Assembly: GCF_002741055.1 (NCBI RefSeq)
Contig: NZ_CP016809.1
Coordinates: 5,930,501-5,994,500 of the forward strand
DNA: 64,000 nucleotides
Source: Paenibacillus ihbetae
GTDB taxonomy: Bacteria; Bacillota; Bacilli; Paenibacillales; Paenibacillaceae
Direction: 5' to 3'
A program made the position numbers and the translations under genes. Positions 43,975 to 53,451 of the stretch are shown here, piece after piece. The notes under the pieces were generated by a model, which saw nothing but the letters and a program-made list of their open reading frames with translations, was not told the origin of the DNA and made no database searches. Position 1 is the first letter of the stretch, and every line of letters starts with the position of its first letter.

Positions 43975-45861
43975 ATGCTGCATCAGACTGCTTTTAACAG
44001 CTTGCCATTAGGCGCGATAAAGCCGGCCGGCTGGCTGAAGGATCAGCTGGAGATCCAAGCAAGCGGGTTGACCGGACGCTTGGAGGAACATTGGAAAGAC
44101 GTCGGAGAAGACAATGGATGGCTGGGCGGCCGGGGAGAAAGCTGGGAGCGGGGGCCTTATTATGTCGATGGCTTGCTTCCGCTGGCGTATTTGCTGGAGG
44201 ACGACGCCTTGATTGCCAAGGCCAATCGGTGGATCGAATGGTCGCTTGCGAGCCAGCAGGAGAATGGCCTATTCGGTCCGGCGCGAATTACCTCCGTGAA
44301 CCAGGATATTGATAAGGAGCAGGACTGGTGGCATTACATGATCATGCTCAAAGTGATGATGCAGCATGAGGAAGCAACGGGCGATGAACGGATTATCCCG
44401 TTTTTGACCAAGTTTTCGAGGTATGTCCACTCGGTTATCGAGGAGCAGCCGCTGCGGGGCTGGGCCAAAGCAAGGGGAGCGGAGATGCTCTTGTGCATCG
44501 TGTGGTTGTATAAACGCACACAGCAACCGTTTCTGTTAGAGCTTGCCGGTATCGTAGCCGGACAAACCACGGACTGGAGCGATATTTTCCATGATTTCCC
44601 GTTCTGGAGAAAAGTGGAAGCGTGGGATTGGACAACCCATGTCGTGAATGTAGCGATGGGCATTAAAACGCCGGGCGTATTATTTGAATTGTATGGCAAC
44701 CCGGTGGAACGGGAAAGCGTGCATCGGGGCATCGATTCTCTAATGACGTATCACGGTCAGGCGCACGGCATGTTCTCCGGAGACGAATGGTTATCCGGCA
44801 CCCATCCGAGTCAAGGCGTGGAATTATGTGCCGTCGTCGAGTATATGTTCTCAATGGAGCAGCTGACGAGAATATTCGGGGAAGGACGCTTCGGGGACAT
44901 TTTGGAAAAGGTTGCATTTAATGCGCTACCTGCCACCATCTCTCCGGATTGGACCTCGCATCAGTACGATCAGCAAGTCAACCAGATCATCTGCAATGTC
45001 GCTCCGCGGGCATGGAGCAACGGACCCGACGCCAACGTGTTCGGTCTCGAACCGAACTTTGGATGCTGCACGGCCAACATGCACCAAGGCTGGCCGAAGC
45101 TGGCCGCGCATTTGTGGATGAAAGATCAGGAGGAGGGGCTCGTTGCCGTCTCCTATGCGCCTTGTACGGTTAGAACGACCGTCGGCCGCCAGGGCATTCC
45201 GGCCGAGATCGAGGTAACCGGCGAATACCCGTTCAAGGATCGTGTAGGGATCCGCATGTCTTTGGAGCGCGCGGAAACGTTCCCTTTATCGCTGCGCATC
45301 CCCGCCTGGTGTGAGCAAGGGCAACCCGTCATTACCCTGAACGGGCTTGAATTGCCTTATCAAGTCGAGTCGGGTTACGCCAAGATCGTACGGCATTGGC
45401 AGAACGGCGACCGACTGGAACTTCACTTGCCCATGGAAGTCAGGTTGGTATCCCGAAATATGTACGCCACCAGCATCGAGCGAGGGCCGCTGGTGTATGT
45501 GCTGCCCGTCAAGGAAAATTGGCAGATGATCCGGCAGCGCGACATGTTTCACGATTGGGAGCTATACCCTGAATCCCCATGGAAATACGGCCTGCTGGGC
45601 GATACGCCGTTCGAGATAATCGAACAGGACATGGTTCGCCAGCCGTTCCAGGCACAGGATGCGCCTGTCAGAGTGAAGGTTTGGGGCCAGCTGATCCGGG
45701 ATTGGAGAATGGAAGGCAACAACGCCGGCAACCCTCCGCTGCATCCGAATACGGACGGTCAGCCCGTTACGGAATTGGAGCTGGTCCCGTACGGAAGCGC
45801 CAGGCTGCGGATCGGTGAATTTCCGCTCATCGGGGAGCGGAGAAGAGCTGCTAGGAGATAG
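43975..45861 (+). CDS. GH127-type beta-L-arabinofuranosidase
   Basis: A 628-residue enzyme of the DUF1680/GH127 (or closely related GH146) class, with an alpha/alpha barrel followed by beta-sandwich domains. The cysteine-zinc active site is visible: E283 and C285 in GVELCAVVEY, and C364-C365 in NFGCCTANMHQGWP. These correspond to the Glu, Cys and CysCys ligands/nucleophile of characterised members. No signal peptide, so it acts on imported oligosaccharides in the cytoplasm. The AraC gene upstream is divergent. L-arabinose released here could feed the ribulokinase encoded 4.7 kb further on. Confidence 0.9.
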   Translation: MLHQTAFNSLPLGAIKPAGWLKDQLEIQASGLTGRLEEHWKDVGEDNGWLGGRGESWERGPYYVDGLLPLAYLLEDDALIAKANRWIEWSLASQQENGLFGPARITSVNQDIDKEQDWWHYMIMLKVMMQHEEATGDERIIPFLTKFSRYVHSVIEEQPLRGWAKARGAEMLLCIVWLYKRTQQPFLLELAGIVAGQTTDWSDIFHDFPFWRKVEAWDWTTHVVNVAMGIKTPGVLFELYGNPVERESVHRGIDSLMTYHGQAHGMFSGDEWLSGTHPSQGVELCAVVEYMFSMEQLTRIFGEGRFGDILEKVAFNALPATISPDWTSHQYDQQVNQIICNVAPRAWSNGPDANVFGLEPNFGCCTANMHQGWPKLAAHLWMKDQEEGLVAVSYAPCTVRTTVGRQGIPAEIEVTGEYPFKDRVGIRMSLERAETFPLSLRIPAWCEQGQPVITLNGLELPYQVESGYAKIVRHWQNGDRLELHLPMEVRLVSRNMYATSIERGPLVYVLPVKENWQMIRQRDMFHDWELYPESPWKYGLLGDTPFEIIEQDMVRQPFQAQDAPVRVKVWGQLIRDWRMEGNNAGNPPLHPNTDGQPVTELELVPYGSARLRIGEFPLIGERRRAARR

Positions 45862-46292
45862 GCATTAAGGCTAAAGCATTATAAAGCGCTAAACATTAAG
45901 CGTTAAAACAAAAAGAGTTAGAACAAAAAGAGTTGAATATATAGCGTTGGACATAAGCGTTGGACATAAGCGTTGGATATAAGCGATAGATATAAAGCGT
46001 TAAACATGCAACATTGAATATAAAGCGTGAAGCATAAGCCTTTTTAGGGGTAAGGCTCTAAGCAAGGGCGGATTGCATTGATAAACCGCATTGCCAGTGA
46101 AATGTTCCCTGTTCCCCTTTCAAGTAGACAAGACGAACTAAAACATCTGTTAAGATGGAATGGATCTTGTTGAACGGAGGGGGTTTTTCGTTGTACGACT
46201 TATCGCTCCAGTTGCTGATAAGTGTTTACGAACCATGAGAATACGCATAATATGAGGTTATAATTTTTATCAGTATTGTTACACCGGAAATA
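45862..46292. other. Intergenic region with AT-rich repeats and a gene start remnant
   Basis: 431 bases. The first half is the short-repeat tract (45865-46045). The second half has CGGAGGGGG (46175-46183) followed by TTG 46191, starting a 15-codon frame that stops at 46238; this looks like the surviving start of a lost gene. No other feature. Confidence 0.5.
45943..45994. repeat. Four tandem copies of a 13-base unit
   Basis: AGCGTTGGACATA occurs at 45943 and 45956, AGCGTTGGATATA at 45969 and AGCGATAGATATA at 45982, directly joined. Looser versions (AAAGCGTTAAACAT, ATAAAGCGTGAAGCATA) extend the array to about 46040. Just before it, AACAAAAAGAGTT is repeated twice (45907-45935). Confidence 0.85.
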
Positions 46293-47228
46293 ATGGGAAG
46301 CACCTCGGAGGTTATTACAGTTTTAAAGGCCAAGGCAACTTCTAAAATAAAGGGAGTTACGGAGGAGCATATTTTGCGGGAAATAAATTGGGTGGAGAAA
46401 AACGAGGCGCTGGTGTCATTGCTGGAACATGAAACTACATTTCAAGTCACCTCGCTAGATTCCGGCCTGGAAGCAGAAGTGTTGAAGATTGCCACGTCAA
46501 CGGCAGACTATGTACTAAAGGTATGGAACAAAGAGTCCAAGCCTGACGTTCCAATGCAGTATCAAACACTGAAAGCATTGCACTCGCGCGGTAGAGCAGT
46601 AACGAAGCCACTGGGGTGGGGGACGGACCCGAATGGCAGTCCAGTAATGCTGACCAGCTACGACGGCAGGCCTGTGCCGAGTGTGAATCCGTCTAAAATT
46701 GATAGGCTTGCGAAGATGTTAATAGATATACATAACATGCCACTCGATAGCATAAGCGGACTCGGACTGCCGAAGCATGACTTCATCTCTTATTTTTATC
46801 CACGGATTGCAGAGTTCCCCGATATCCAGCAGCCTTTGACGGAGCTTGTCCAGCGCGCGAACATGAAACATGAATGTGTCATCCATGGCGATTATCACCT
46901 GGGCAATATTCTTGAGAATGAACGCGAGCTGACTGTGATCGACTGGACGAATGTCCAAATCGGCGATCCCCGTTACGATATCGCCTGGTCGACGGTTTTA
47001 TTTTGGATATATGTGAGTGAAGAGCAAGCTTTCTTCTACCGGAATGTATTTTGCGCCGATAACCGGTGCGAAGCGGAGGAGCTTGAGCTGTTTGAAGCGA
47101 TAGCCTGTCTGCGCTGGATCTTGCTCAGTAGAGTCGACCACCCACCCATTAGAAAGGACACCATCGCAAGGGTCAGGTCGATCTTGAACAGCAACAAGTA
47201 TTTGTATTCCAAGCTTCTCGAAGTTTGA
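46293..47228 (+). CDS. APH-family phosphotransferase (aminoglycoside/choline-kinase-like)
   Basis: A 311-residue kinase-like protein with the catalytic loop VIHGDYHLGNIL (Brenner motif) and the metal-binding TVIDWTNVQIGDPRYDIAW. APH relatives phosphorylate antibiotics, choline or sugars; the acceptor here is unknown. The ATG at 46293 has only a weak ribosome site (CCGGAAA), so the exact start is uncertain. It ends before a strong terminator and is a single gene. Confidence 0.82.
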   Translation: MGSTSEVITVLKAKATSKIKGVTEEHILREINWVEKNEALVSLLEHETTFQVTSLDSGLEAEVLKIATSTADYVLKVWNKESKPDVPMQYQTLKALHSRGRAVTKPLGWGTDPNGSPVMLTSYDGRPVPSVNPSKIDRLAKMLIDIHNMPLDSISGLGLPKHDFISYFYPRIAEFPDIQQPLTELVQRANMKHECVIHGDYHLGNILENERELTVIDWTNVQIGDPRYDIAWSTVLFWIYVSEEQAFFYRNVFCADNRCEAEELELFEAIACLRWILLSRVDHPPIRKDTIARVRSILNSNKYLYSKLLEV

Positions 47229-47296
47229 TCCTAAAATGATACCGCTGCTCCTCTACCAGTGGGAGGATGAATGAGGAATCTTGGAGAACTACATTG

Positions 47297-47340
47297 AGCC
47301 CCGTACAGCCATTTTACAATGGAGGGTACGGGGCTTTTTC
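47297..47340 (+). terminator. Terminator after the APH-like gene
   Basis: AGCCCCGTAC (47297-47306) pairs with GTACGGGGCT (47326-47335), with CCAT/ATGG inside, then TTTTTC. Confidence 0.88.
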
Positions 47341-47420
47341 GTGTTAATTCAGCAGCGGAATAGGACTTTGTTGGTCAGGGTGACGGTGTCAAATAAGGGG
47401 CGCGGCCTTGAGTTTGTCCA

Positions 47421-47520
47421 TTGCCTGGACAAGTCCCGAAAAGGGAATTGTCCAGGGCAAAAGAAGCTCCCCGAGGCGGAGCAAGTCCCGGAAAGGGACT
47501 TGTGCGGGCAAAAGGAGCTC
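47421..47520. repeat. Two related large hairpins
   Basis: First: TTGCCTGGACAAGTCCC, loop GAAAA, GGGAATTGTCCAGGGCAA (47421-47460). Second: GCAAGTCCC, loop GGAAA, GGGACTTG (within 47464-47520), flanked by AGCTCC/GGAGCT. The two share AAGTCCCGRAAAGGGA.TTGT and GGGCAAAAG.AGCTC as direct repeats about 52 bases apart. They resemble extragenic palindromes, and neither has a T-run. Confidence 0.7.
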
Positions 47521-47586
47521 TAATGACGTAGCAAGCTGACTTTTAAAAGAGAGAGTTGACATACGACTGGCTTTTCCTTTAACCTA

Positions 47587-47620
47587 TTCATGTAATCGTT
47601 TACGTAATCGATTACATGAA
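47587..47620. promoter_or_regulatory. Palindromic operator before the LacI-type gene
   Basis: TTCATGTAATCG (47587-47598) and CGATTACATGAA (47609-47620) are perfect inverted copies around ten bases. The centre contains TAATCGATTA-like LacI half-sites. A TTGACA -35 lies at 47556. It is 26 bases before the LacI-family start and indicates autoregulation. Confidence 0.7.
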
Positions 47621-47646
47621 TATGCTGGGGTTGAGGTGAGCCAGGC

Positions 47647-48654
47647 ATGGCAAGAGCGACCATTAAACAAGTAGCAGAGGCGGCAGAGGTATCCACGGCG
47701 ACCGTATCAAGGGTGCTGAATCATACCGGCTTTGTAAGCGACGAGATTAAAGAGCGAGTGATGGCGGCGGTGAACAGGTTGAATTACCGTCCAAGCGCCA
47801 TTGCCCGCAGTTTGAAGCAGGACAGGACCTATATGATCGGGGTCGTCGTTCCCGATATATCCAACCCTTATTTTATGGGAATCTCCAGAGGAATTGAGGA
47901 TATTGTAGGCACAGAAGGCTTTCAGCTAATATTCTGCAGCTCGGATGAGAACCCCGACAAGGAAAGACGACTGCTTAAGCTAATGCTGGAAAAACGGGTG
48001 GATGCTGTCGTGCTAGCAACGTCAGGCGGAAACGACCCGGCGATCAAGCAGCTGGCAGATGCCAATATGCCGATCGTTCTCGTGGACCGCAAGCCGGATT
48101 CTACGGAAGCGGGCTTGACGCTCGATCTGGTAGCCGAGGACAATACGGAAGGCGCTTCCCGCCTGACTCGAAAGCTGCTTGAGGATGGCCATACGGCGAT
48201 CGGAGTCGTAAACGGTCCAACGCGGTCCAGTACGGGCAGGGAACGCCTGAAAGGCGTCCGGAAAGCGATGAAGGAGTACGGCCTGAGCGAGGAACCCATG
48301 GTGTATAATGGAGATTTTTCAACGGAGGACGGTATCCAGGCAGTACGGCATTTTTTGGGTGCGGACCATCGTCCCACCGCGATTATCTCTCTGAATAACC
48401 GTATGAGCCTTGGCGTGCTGCTTGAGATTATACGCAGCGGTTTAAAGATTCCGTCCGACATCGCTGTAGCCTCTTTCGGTGAAGTTGAGGCCGGGCCGCT
48501 GCTTAAAGAATCAGGAATCTACTATCTGGAACAGCGTCCTTATGACATGGGAATCAAAACCGGAGAAATTCTTCTGCGTCGCATTCGCGAGGAAGCGCCG
48601 CTGATGAAACCGGCATTTGAGATATATGGCACTGAAGTGAAACAGCTGAATTGA
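47647..48654 (+). CDS. LacI-family transcriptional regulator
   Basis: A 335-residue repressor: HTH in residues 4-24 (TIKQVAEAAEVSTATVSRVLN), hinge YRPSAIARSLK, then the sugar-binding core starting MIGVVVPDISNPYFMGI. ATG at 47647 follows GAGGTGAG. It is followed 24 bases later by ribulokinase, so L-arabinose or a related sugar is the probable inducer. It is not the GntR-headed AraR of Bacillus. Confidence 0.93.
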   Translation: MARATIKQVAEAAEVSTATVSRVLNHTGFVSDEIKERVMAAVNRLNYRPSAIARSLKQDRTYMIGVVVPDISNPYFMGISRGIEDIVGTEGFQLIFCSSDENPDKERRLLKLMLEKRVDAVVLATSGGNDPAIKQLADANMPIVLVDRKPDSTEAGLTLDLVAEDNTEGASRLTRKLLEDGHTAIGVVNGPTRSSTGRERLKGVRKAMKEYGLSEEPMVYNGDFSTEDGIQAVRHFLGADHRPTAIISLNNRMSLGVLLEIIRSGLKIPSDIAVASFGEVEAGPLLKESGIYYLEQRPYDMGIKTGEILLRRIREEAPLMKPAFEIYGTEVKQLN

Positions 48655-48678
48655 TCCTATACTTGGAGGAGATTGATT

Positions 48679-50352
48679 ATGAAGCGGGTATACACGATAG
48701 GCGTGGATTTCGGGACGGAATCGGGCAGAGCCCTGCTGGTTGATATCACGAACGGGCAAGAAGTTGCAACCCATGTGACGCCATATCCGCACGGAGTCAT
48801 GGACGAGGTGCTGATCCACTCGGGTTCGAAGCTGGAGCAGGATTGGGCGCTGCAGCATCCGGGCGATTACCTGGAGGTGATACGGCAGTCGATTCCGCGT
48901 GTCCTGGCTGAGGCAAACGTCTCACCGGATCAAGTCATCGGGATCGGCATCGACTTCACGGCATGCACGATGATGCCGCTGGATGCCGGGGGAACCCCGC
49001 TGTGCATGCTCGACGAGTGGAGGGACCATCCGCACAGCTGGGTCAAGCTGTGGAAGCATCACGCGGCGCAGGATGAAGCGAACCTGATCAATGAGACGGC
49101 TAAACGGCGAGGGGAGACATTTCTGGCACGCTACGGAGGGAAGCTGTCCTCGGAATGGATGCTTGCGAAATCTTTGCAGATTCTGAACGAAGCTCCCGAG
49201 CTGTATGAGCAAGCTGTACTATTCATGGAGGCTGCCGATTGGGTGGTGATGCAATTGACCGGTCAGCTTGCAAGAAGCAGCTGCACCGCCGGTTATAAAG
49301 CCAATTGGCATAAGCGAGAGGGGTATCCGTCCAAGCAATTCCTGCAGTCGCTTGATCCAAGATTCGGAGATCTCGTGGAGACGAAGCTGAGAGGACCGGT
49401 CAAGCCGCTGGGTTCCAAAGCGGGCGGATTAACCGAATCGATGGCCGCTCTGACCGGGCTTCTTCCGGGTACCGCGGTAGCCGTAGCCAACATCGATGCC
49501 CATGCCATGGTGCCGGCCGTCAGTGTCGTAACCCCGGGCAAGCTGGTCCTCGCCATGGGAACCTCGACTTGTCATTTGATTTTAAGCGACAAGGAAGTGA
49601 CGGGGGAAGGCATTTGCGGCGTTGTTGAGGATGGAATTATTCCCGGCTATTACGGGTATGAGGCAGGACAGTCGGCTGTCGGCGATATTTTCGCCTGGTA
49701 TGTGGATGAGGCAGTGCCAGAATATGTCTGGCACAAGGCTGCAGAAGAGCGACTTGGAATACATGAGTGGCTTGAGAAGGAGGCGGCGCAATATGCGCCT
49801 GGCCAAACCGGCCTGCTGGCGATCGACTGGTGGAACGGAAGCCGTTCCGTCCTGATGGATGCTGATCTCAGCGGCGTCATCCTTGGTTTGACCCTGCAGA
49901 CCAAGCCAGCGGAAATATACCGGACGCTGCTGGAGGCCACCGCCTTTGGAACGCGGGCGATCATCGACGCATTTACGGAAAGCGGCATGGACGTTCAGGA
50001 GCTCTACGCTTGCGGCGGTTTGCCGCAGCGTAACCGGCTGCTGATGCAAATCTATGCCGACGTTACCGGCAAAGAAATCAAAGTTGCGGATACCGTCCAG
50101 ACCGCTGCTTTTGGTGCAGCAATGTTCGGCGCAGTGGCGGCAGGCAAGGAGCAGGGCGGCTTTGGGAGCATCGTAGAAGCTGCAGAAGCCATGGCCCGTG
50201 TTCGGGAAGAAACCTTTAAGCCGATTGAGGCGAATGTGCGTATATATGATCGATTGTACAAGGAATATAAAGGACTGCATGATTATTTGGGAAGAGGCGA
50301 AAACGGGGTGCTGAAGCGCTTAAAGGCATTAAAGAGCGGCGGTCGGCAATAA
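48679..50352 (+). CDS. araB: Ribulokinase
   Basis: A 557-residue FGGY carbohydrate kinase of the AraB type, which phosphorylates L-ribulose to L-ribulose 5-phosphate. Seen are [15 protein letters not shown] (phosphate 1), [35 protein letters not shown] (AraB-specific), [21 protein letters not shown] and [15 protein letters not shown] at 48679 follows TTGGAGGAG. Isomerase (araA) and epimerase (araD) are not in the window. A terminator follows. Confidence 0.95.
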   Translation: MKRVYTIGVDFGTESGRALLVDITNGQEVATHVTPYPHGVMDEVLIHSGSKLEQDWALQHPGDYLEVIRQSIPRVLAEANVSPDQVIGIGIDFTACTMMPLDAGGTPLCMLDEWRDHPHSWVKLWKHHAAQDEANLINETAKRRGETFLARYGGKLSSEWMLAKSLQILNEAPELYEQAVLFMEAADWVVMQLTGQLARSSCTAGYKANWHKREGYPSKQFLQSLDPRFGDLVETKLRGPVKPLGSKAGGLTESMAALTGLLPGTAVAVANIDAHAMVPAVSVVTPGKLVLAMGTSTCHLILSDKEVTGEGICGVVEDGIIPGYYGYEAGQSAVGDIFAWYVDEAVPEYVWHKAAEERLGIHEWLEKEAAQYAPGQTGLLAIDWWNGSRSVLMDADLSGVILGLTLQTKPAEIYRTLLEATAFGTRAIIDAFTESGMDVQELYACGGLPQRNRLLMQIYADVTGKEIKVADTVQTAAFGAAMFGAVAAGKEQGGFGSIVEAAEAMARVREETFKPIEANVRIYDRLYKEYKGLHDYLGRGENGVLKRLKALKSGGRQ

Positions 50353-50384
50353 ATCTTTGTACTCATAACACTTTCAAAAAATAT

Positions 50385-50434
50385 GAACGGCCGTTTTTCC
50401 GTACACCAGTGCGGAACGGTCGTTCTTTATTTTT
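50385..50434 (+). terminator. Terminator after araB
   Basis: GAACGGCCGTT (50385-50395) pairs with AACGGTCGTTC (50415-50425), continued inward by CCG/CGG, then TTTATTTTT. Confidence 0.8.
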
Positions 50435-50435
50435 A

Positions 50436-50591
50436 TCAAAGGAATTTTGCATAAAGCGCGGTTCTTCTTAATGCCCAATAGCCTTCTATTTCCCCTGGAT
50501 AAATCGGCTCAACTTGATGAATAGCCGGCGGCATCCTCCGCCCCGGGACGGAGCTGTACTTAATGCCATAGACGGTGTAATCCGGTACATC
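50436..50591 (-). other. Minus-strand open frame without a start, possible gene remnant
   Basis: A 51-codon frame ending at TGA (50438-50436) whose translation (DYTVYGIKYSSVPGRRMPPA...PIYPGEIEGYWALRRTALY) has protein-like composition. It lacks a start codon before an internal ATG, has no ribosome site and is closed upstream by TGA. It may be a decayed gene; I do not recognise it. Confidence 0.2.
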
Positions 50592-50637
50592 TCATCATGT
50601 ATGCTTAACCTAATGAAATCGGGATGCGTTCCGATGG

Positions 50638-51291
50638 ATGAAAACAATCCTAAAACGCGGCGTATCCGACATAGGGTGGGTGAATTATCTGTTTATATTC
50701 AAAAACGCCTTGCAAAGCATGTGGATGGCATGGGAGCGCATTTTTATCTGGTCTTCGCGTTTTCGCGGTTCACATACGTTTCGCTTCGGAATCTGCACTG
50801 TCATGATCAAGAAGCATCGAGGGGCGCCGATCATCTGCGCCGATTCGACCGTCATTTCACACGGGGATTGGATCGGCGAGCTTCATCTTGATAACGCTGA
50901 AATCTTGAGCCTGATCCGTACCGAGGGTCCCGACCTCGCAGCGCTCAAAATCGCAAGGCTCGGCCGGCGATCAATGAAGCTTATCAGCCGGGCCTATGCC
51001 GATCAGTCCGAGTTCAACGAAGTAAGAGCTTTGATCGGCATCACATTGCTCCACCGCGGATTGACGCATGGTCTCGGTTTCGAGATGCAGACCATGAAAC
51101 AAGGCTTGCTCCGAAGATTGACCACGTCCTATCTTCGTCTGCTCTTGTCAGTGCTGCACCCCGAAGGCAAAAACCGGATTGGTCGCCGAAGGGAGCAGCT
51201 CATTCCGATGAAGCTGATCCATACCCGCGCATCGCTTGCGAGACGGTTTCCAAGCCCGGTCCAAGAGACGGTGATGGAACAAGCGCGGTAG
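50638..51291 (+). CDS. YkoP-like domain protein
   Basis: A 217-residue protein. The core (HRGAPIICADSTVISHGDWIGELHLDNAEILSL...GITLLHRGLTHGLGFEM) fits the YkoP-like domain, found alone or beside polysaccharide deacetylases in Bacillales. Biochemical role unknown. The N-terminal 40 residues are hydrophobic/aromatic but not a clear membrane helix. The start is uncertain: ATG 50638 has no strong ribosome site. It is followed by an acyltransferase and a zinc-ribbon membrane protein, suggesting envelope glycolipid or polymer modification. Confidence 0.75.
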   Translation: MKTILKRGVSDIGWVNYLFIFKNALQSMWMAWERIFIWSSRFRGSHTFRFGICTVMIKKHRGAPIICADSTVISHGDWIGELHLDNAEILSLIRTEGPDLAALKIARLGRRSMKLISRAYADQSEFNEVRALIGITLLHRGLTHGLGFEMQTMKQGLLRRLTTSYLRLLLSVLHPEGKNRIGRRREQLIPMKLIHTRASLARRFPSPVQETVMEQAR

Positions 51292-51420
51292 CCTTCAAAT
51301 AAGCCAACTAGAGGCTAAGGGCTAGAGGTTAGAGGCTCGATAAGCATCCGAGAAAAAAGCATTCGGTTGCCCGGATCAGGCAGGATGTCACGAATTATGG
51401 GTTGGAGGTAGCAGGATTAT

Positions 51421-52698
51421 ATGGAGGATTGGTATAAGCTGGATCACGCAGGGAAGCTGTTTCCAGCCGTGGCGGGCCAGCAAAACTCATCAACCTACCG
51501 GTTGTCGTTCTTATTGAAACATCCCGTAAAGCCACCGATTTTACAGAAGGCGCTGGATAGCGTAATCAGGCGCTTCCCGCTGCTTCATGTGGAAATGGGG
51601 AACGGATTGTTCTGGAAATTTTTGCGGGAAAGGGAGTCGCCGCTGGAAGTGGAGCCGGAAGGCAGATACCCTTGCGCACCGGTCGCGCTCTCGGACTCGA
51701 GCGCAAGTCTGGTTCGCATTCTGTATCACGACAGCAAGATCAGTGTCGAAATTTTTCATGCATTGACCGACGGCGGGGGTGCCCTTGAGTTTCTGAAAAC
51801 GTTAGTGTTCCAGTATTTACGTCTGCTTGGCGAAAACGTGGACGACAAGCAGGGGATGATCCTGCCGCCTGCGTCGTTTGCCAGATATGCGGAAGCGCAG
51901 GACAGCTTCAAGGCCCACTATACTTCAGAGCCGCCGCTAGACTTGGACAAGGCTCCGGAGGCGTTTCAAATCCGCGGGACACGCTTTGTTCCCTACGGTC
52001 ATAATGTCATTCACGGCATGCTTCGCGCCTCCAGCTTGAATGCATGCGCGAAGGAGAAGGGCGTGACGCTAACGGCGTATTTGACGGCCATTCTGGTGAT
52101 GGCGGTCCTTCATGCGGGTGAGCCGTTAAATACGGAGCGTCGCCCGATCGTGATCAGTATGCCGGTGAATCTGCGAAACATCTTTCCATCCAGCAGCCTG
52201 CGCAACTTTTTTGCGGTCATCAACATTGTCATCGCTGGGGCAGAGGAAATGAATTTCGAGCAGGTGCTCGAACAAGTCCAGCAGCAAATGAAAGAGAAAA
52301 CAACGAAGTCTTATTTATCTCGCGTGATGTCCGGCAGCATGAAATACGAAAACACCTTCCTATCGCGAATCGCACCCTTGAAGCTGAAGGATCTGGCGAT
52401 CCGCTACGGATTTGACCATTATGGGGAAGTTGCCAAGACCCTTACGCTTACCAACCTCGGCAAGGTCGATGTGCCGGAAGGGATGGCGGCGCATATTGAA
52501 GCGATGGAAACAACGATGTACCCTACGGCCAAAAGCCCATTGAACTGCGCTGTATGCTCCATCAACGATCAGCTGACCGTGACTTTCGCTAGAAATATCG
52601 TGGAGAGCGACATGATCATGCACTTCTTCCGCCAGCTTTCCGGATTAACCGGTCTCGACGTCAGAATTGTCAGCAATGATTGGGGGATGGGAGCATGA
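51421..52698 (+). CDS. Condensation-domain-like (alcohol acetyltransferase type) acyltransferase
   Basis: A 425-residue member of the CoA-dependent acyltransferase fold. The catalytic HxxxDG motif is HALTDGGG (around residue 118), and the second half has SMPVNLRNIFPSSSLRNFF with the usual R-N-F pattern. It probably transfers an acyl group from CoA to a hydroxyl or amine. ATG at 51421 follows GGAGGTAGCAGG. Its stop overlaps the start of the DUF6320 gene (ATGA). No carrier-protein domain is attached. Confidence 0.85.
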   Translation: MEDWYKLDHAGKLFPAVAGQQNSSTYRLSFLLKHPVKPPILQKALDSVIRRFPLLHVEMGNGLFWKFLRERESPLEVEPEGRYPCAPVALSDSSASLVRILYHDSKISVEIFHALTDGGGALEFLKTLVFQYLRLLGENVDDKQGMILPPASFARYAEAQDSFKAHYTSEPPLDLDKAPEAFQIRGTRFVPYGHNVIHGMLRASSLNACAKEKGVTLTAYLTAILVMAVLHAGEPLNTERRPIVISMPVNLRNIFPSSSLRNFFAVINIVIAGAEEMNFEQVLEQVQQQMKEKTTKSYLSRVMSGSMKYENTFLSRIAPLKLKDLAIRYGFDHYGEVAKTLTLTNLGKVDVPEGMAAHIEAMETTMYPTAKSPLNCAVCSINDQLTVTFARNIVESDMIMHFFRQLSGLTGLDVRIVSNDWGMGA

Positions 52699-53366
52699 GA
52701 TGCGATAGCTGCGGCGTTAGTGTGGACCCGGCCCATGCCGTTTGTCCGCTTTGTCGGCGAAATACGGCCGGAATCGGCAAAGCGGCGGGCAACCGCTGGT
52801 ATCCTTCCTATCCGGCAGTGCCGGCCCCGCGCGCGAGCGGCGCGTTGGCCCGATCGCTGATCTTTGCGATAGTGGCGGTTATCAGTATTACCCTCATCAT
52901 TAACGTTTTGGGTAACCGTGATGTATGGTGGAGTCTGTTTGTTGCACCTTGTGTGCTGTACGGCTGGCTGCTCATCCGTCACACATGGATGTCGAAATCA
53001 CATCTAGGGGCAAAAATCGTCGTGCAATGGCTCGGCCTGTCCGGCATGCTGCTATGGATCAACGCGCTTTCGGGCGGAAGCTCCTGGTCAACCGGGTACG
53101 TCATCCCGTTCCTGGTTATGGCTGCAACCTTGCTGATGACGTTGATCTGCCTTGCTAAGCCTCGTGGCTGGCGCGATTTCGCAGGATATTTGCTCCTTTT
53201 GATGATCCTGGGATTCACCCCTTTACTGTTCTTTCTGCTCGGTCTCTCGAACGTATTATGGCCGTCGGTGTCGGCAGCGATGTATGCCCTGTTGACATTC
53301 GGCGGGATGTGGCTGCTTGCGGACAAGGGCTTTCGTAAAGAAGTGAAGCGCAGGCTGCACTACTGA
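52695..53366 (+). CDS. DUF6320 zinc-ribbon membrane protein
   Basis: A 223-residue protein with an N-terminal zinc ribbon (MRCDSCGVSVDPAHAVCPLCRRN, two CxxC pairs) followed by about six membrane helices. DUF6320 proteins are found next to alcohol acetyltransferase-like genes, as here, but their role is unknown. ATG 52695 overlaps the previous stop in ATGA. Together they form a two-protein unit at the membrane. Confidence 0.82.
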   Translation: MRCDSCGVSVDPAHAVCPLCRRNTAGIGKAAGNRWYPSYPAVPAPRASGALARSLIFAIVAVISITLIINVLGNRDVWWSLFVAPCVLYGWLLIRHTWMSKSHLGAKIVVQWLGLSGMLLWINALSGGSSWSTGYVIPFLVMAATLLMTLICLAKPRGWRDFAGYLLLLMILGFTPLLFFLLGLSNVLWPSVSAAMYALLTFGGMWLLADKGFRKEVKRRLHY

Positions 53367-53451
53367 CGAGGGTCATGAGGCGAGGACACCAATGGGCCAA
53401 TCAACAACAAAGCAAATGTGAATCGCAGCGTTCGGACTGACCTCGCCTATC

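Noticed and set aside
47281..47523. 80-codon frame after the kinase gene
   Set aside because: It runs through a terminator and two palindromes; its sequence is explained by those repeats.
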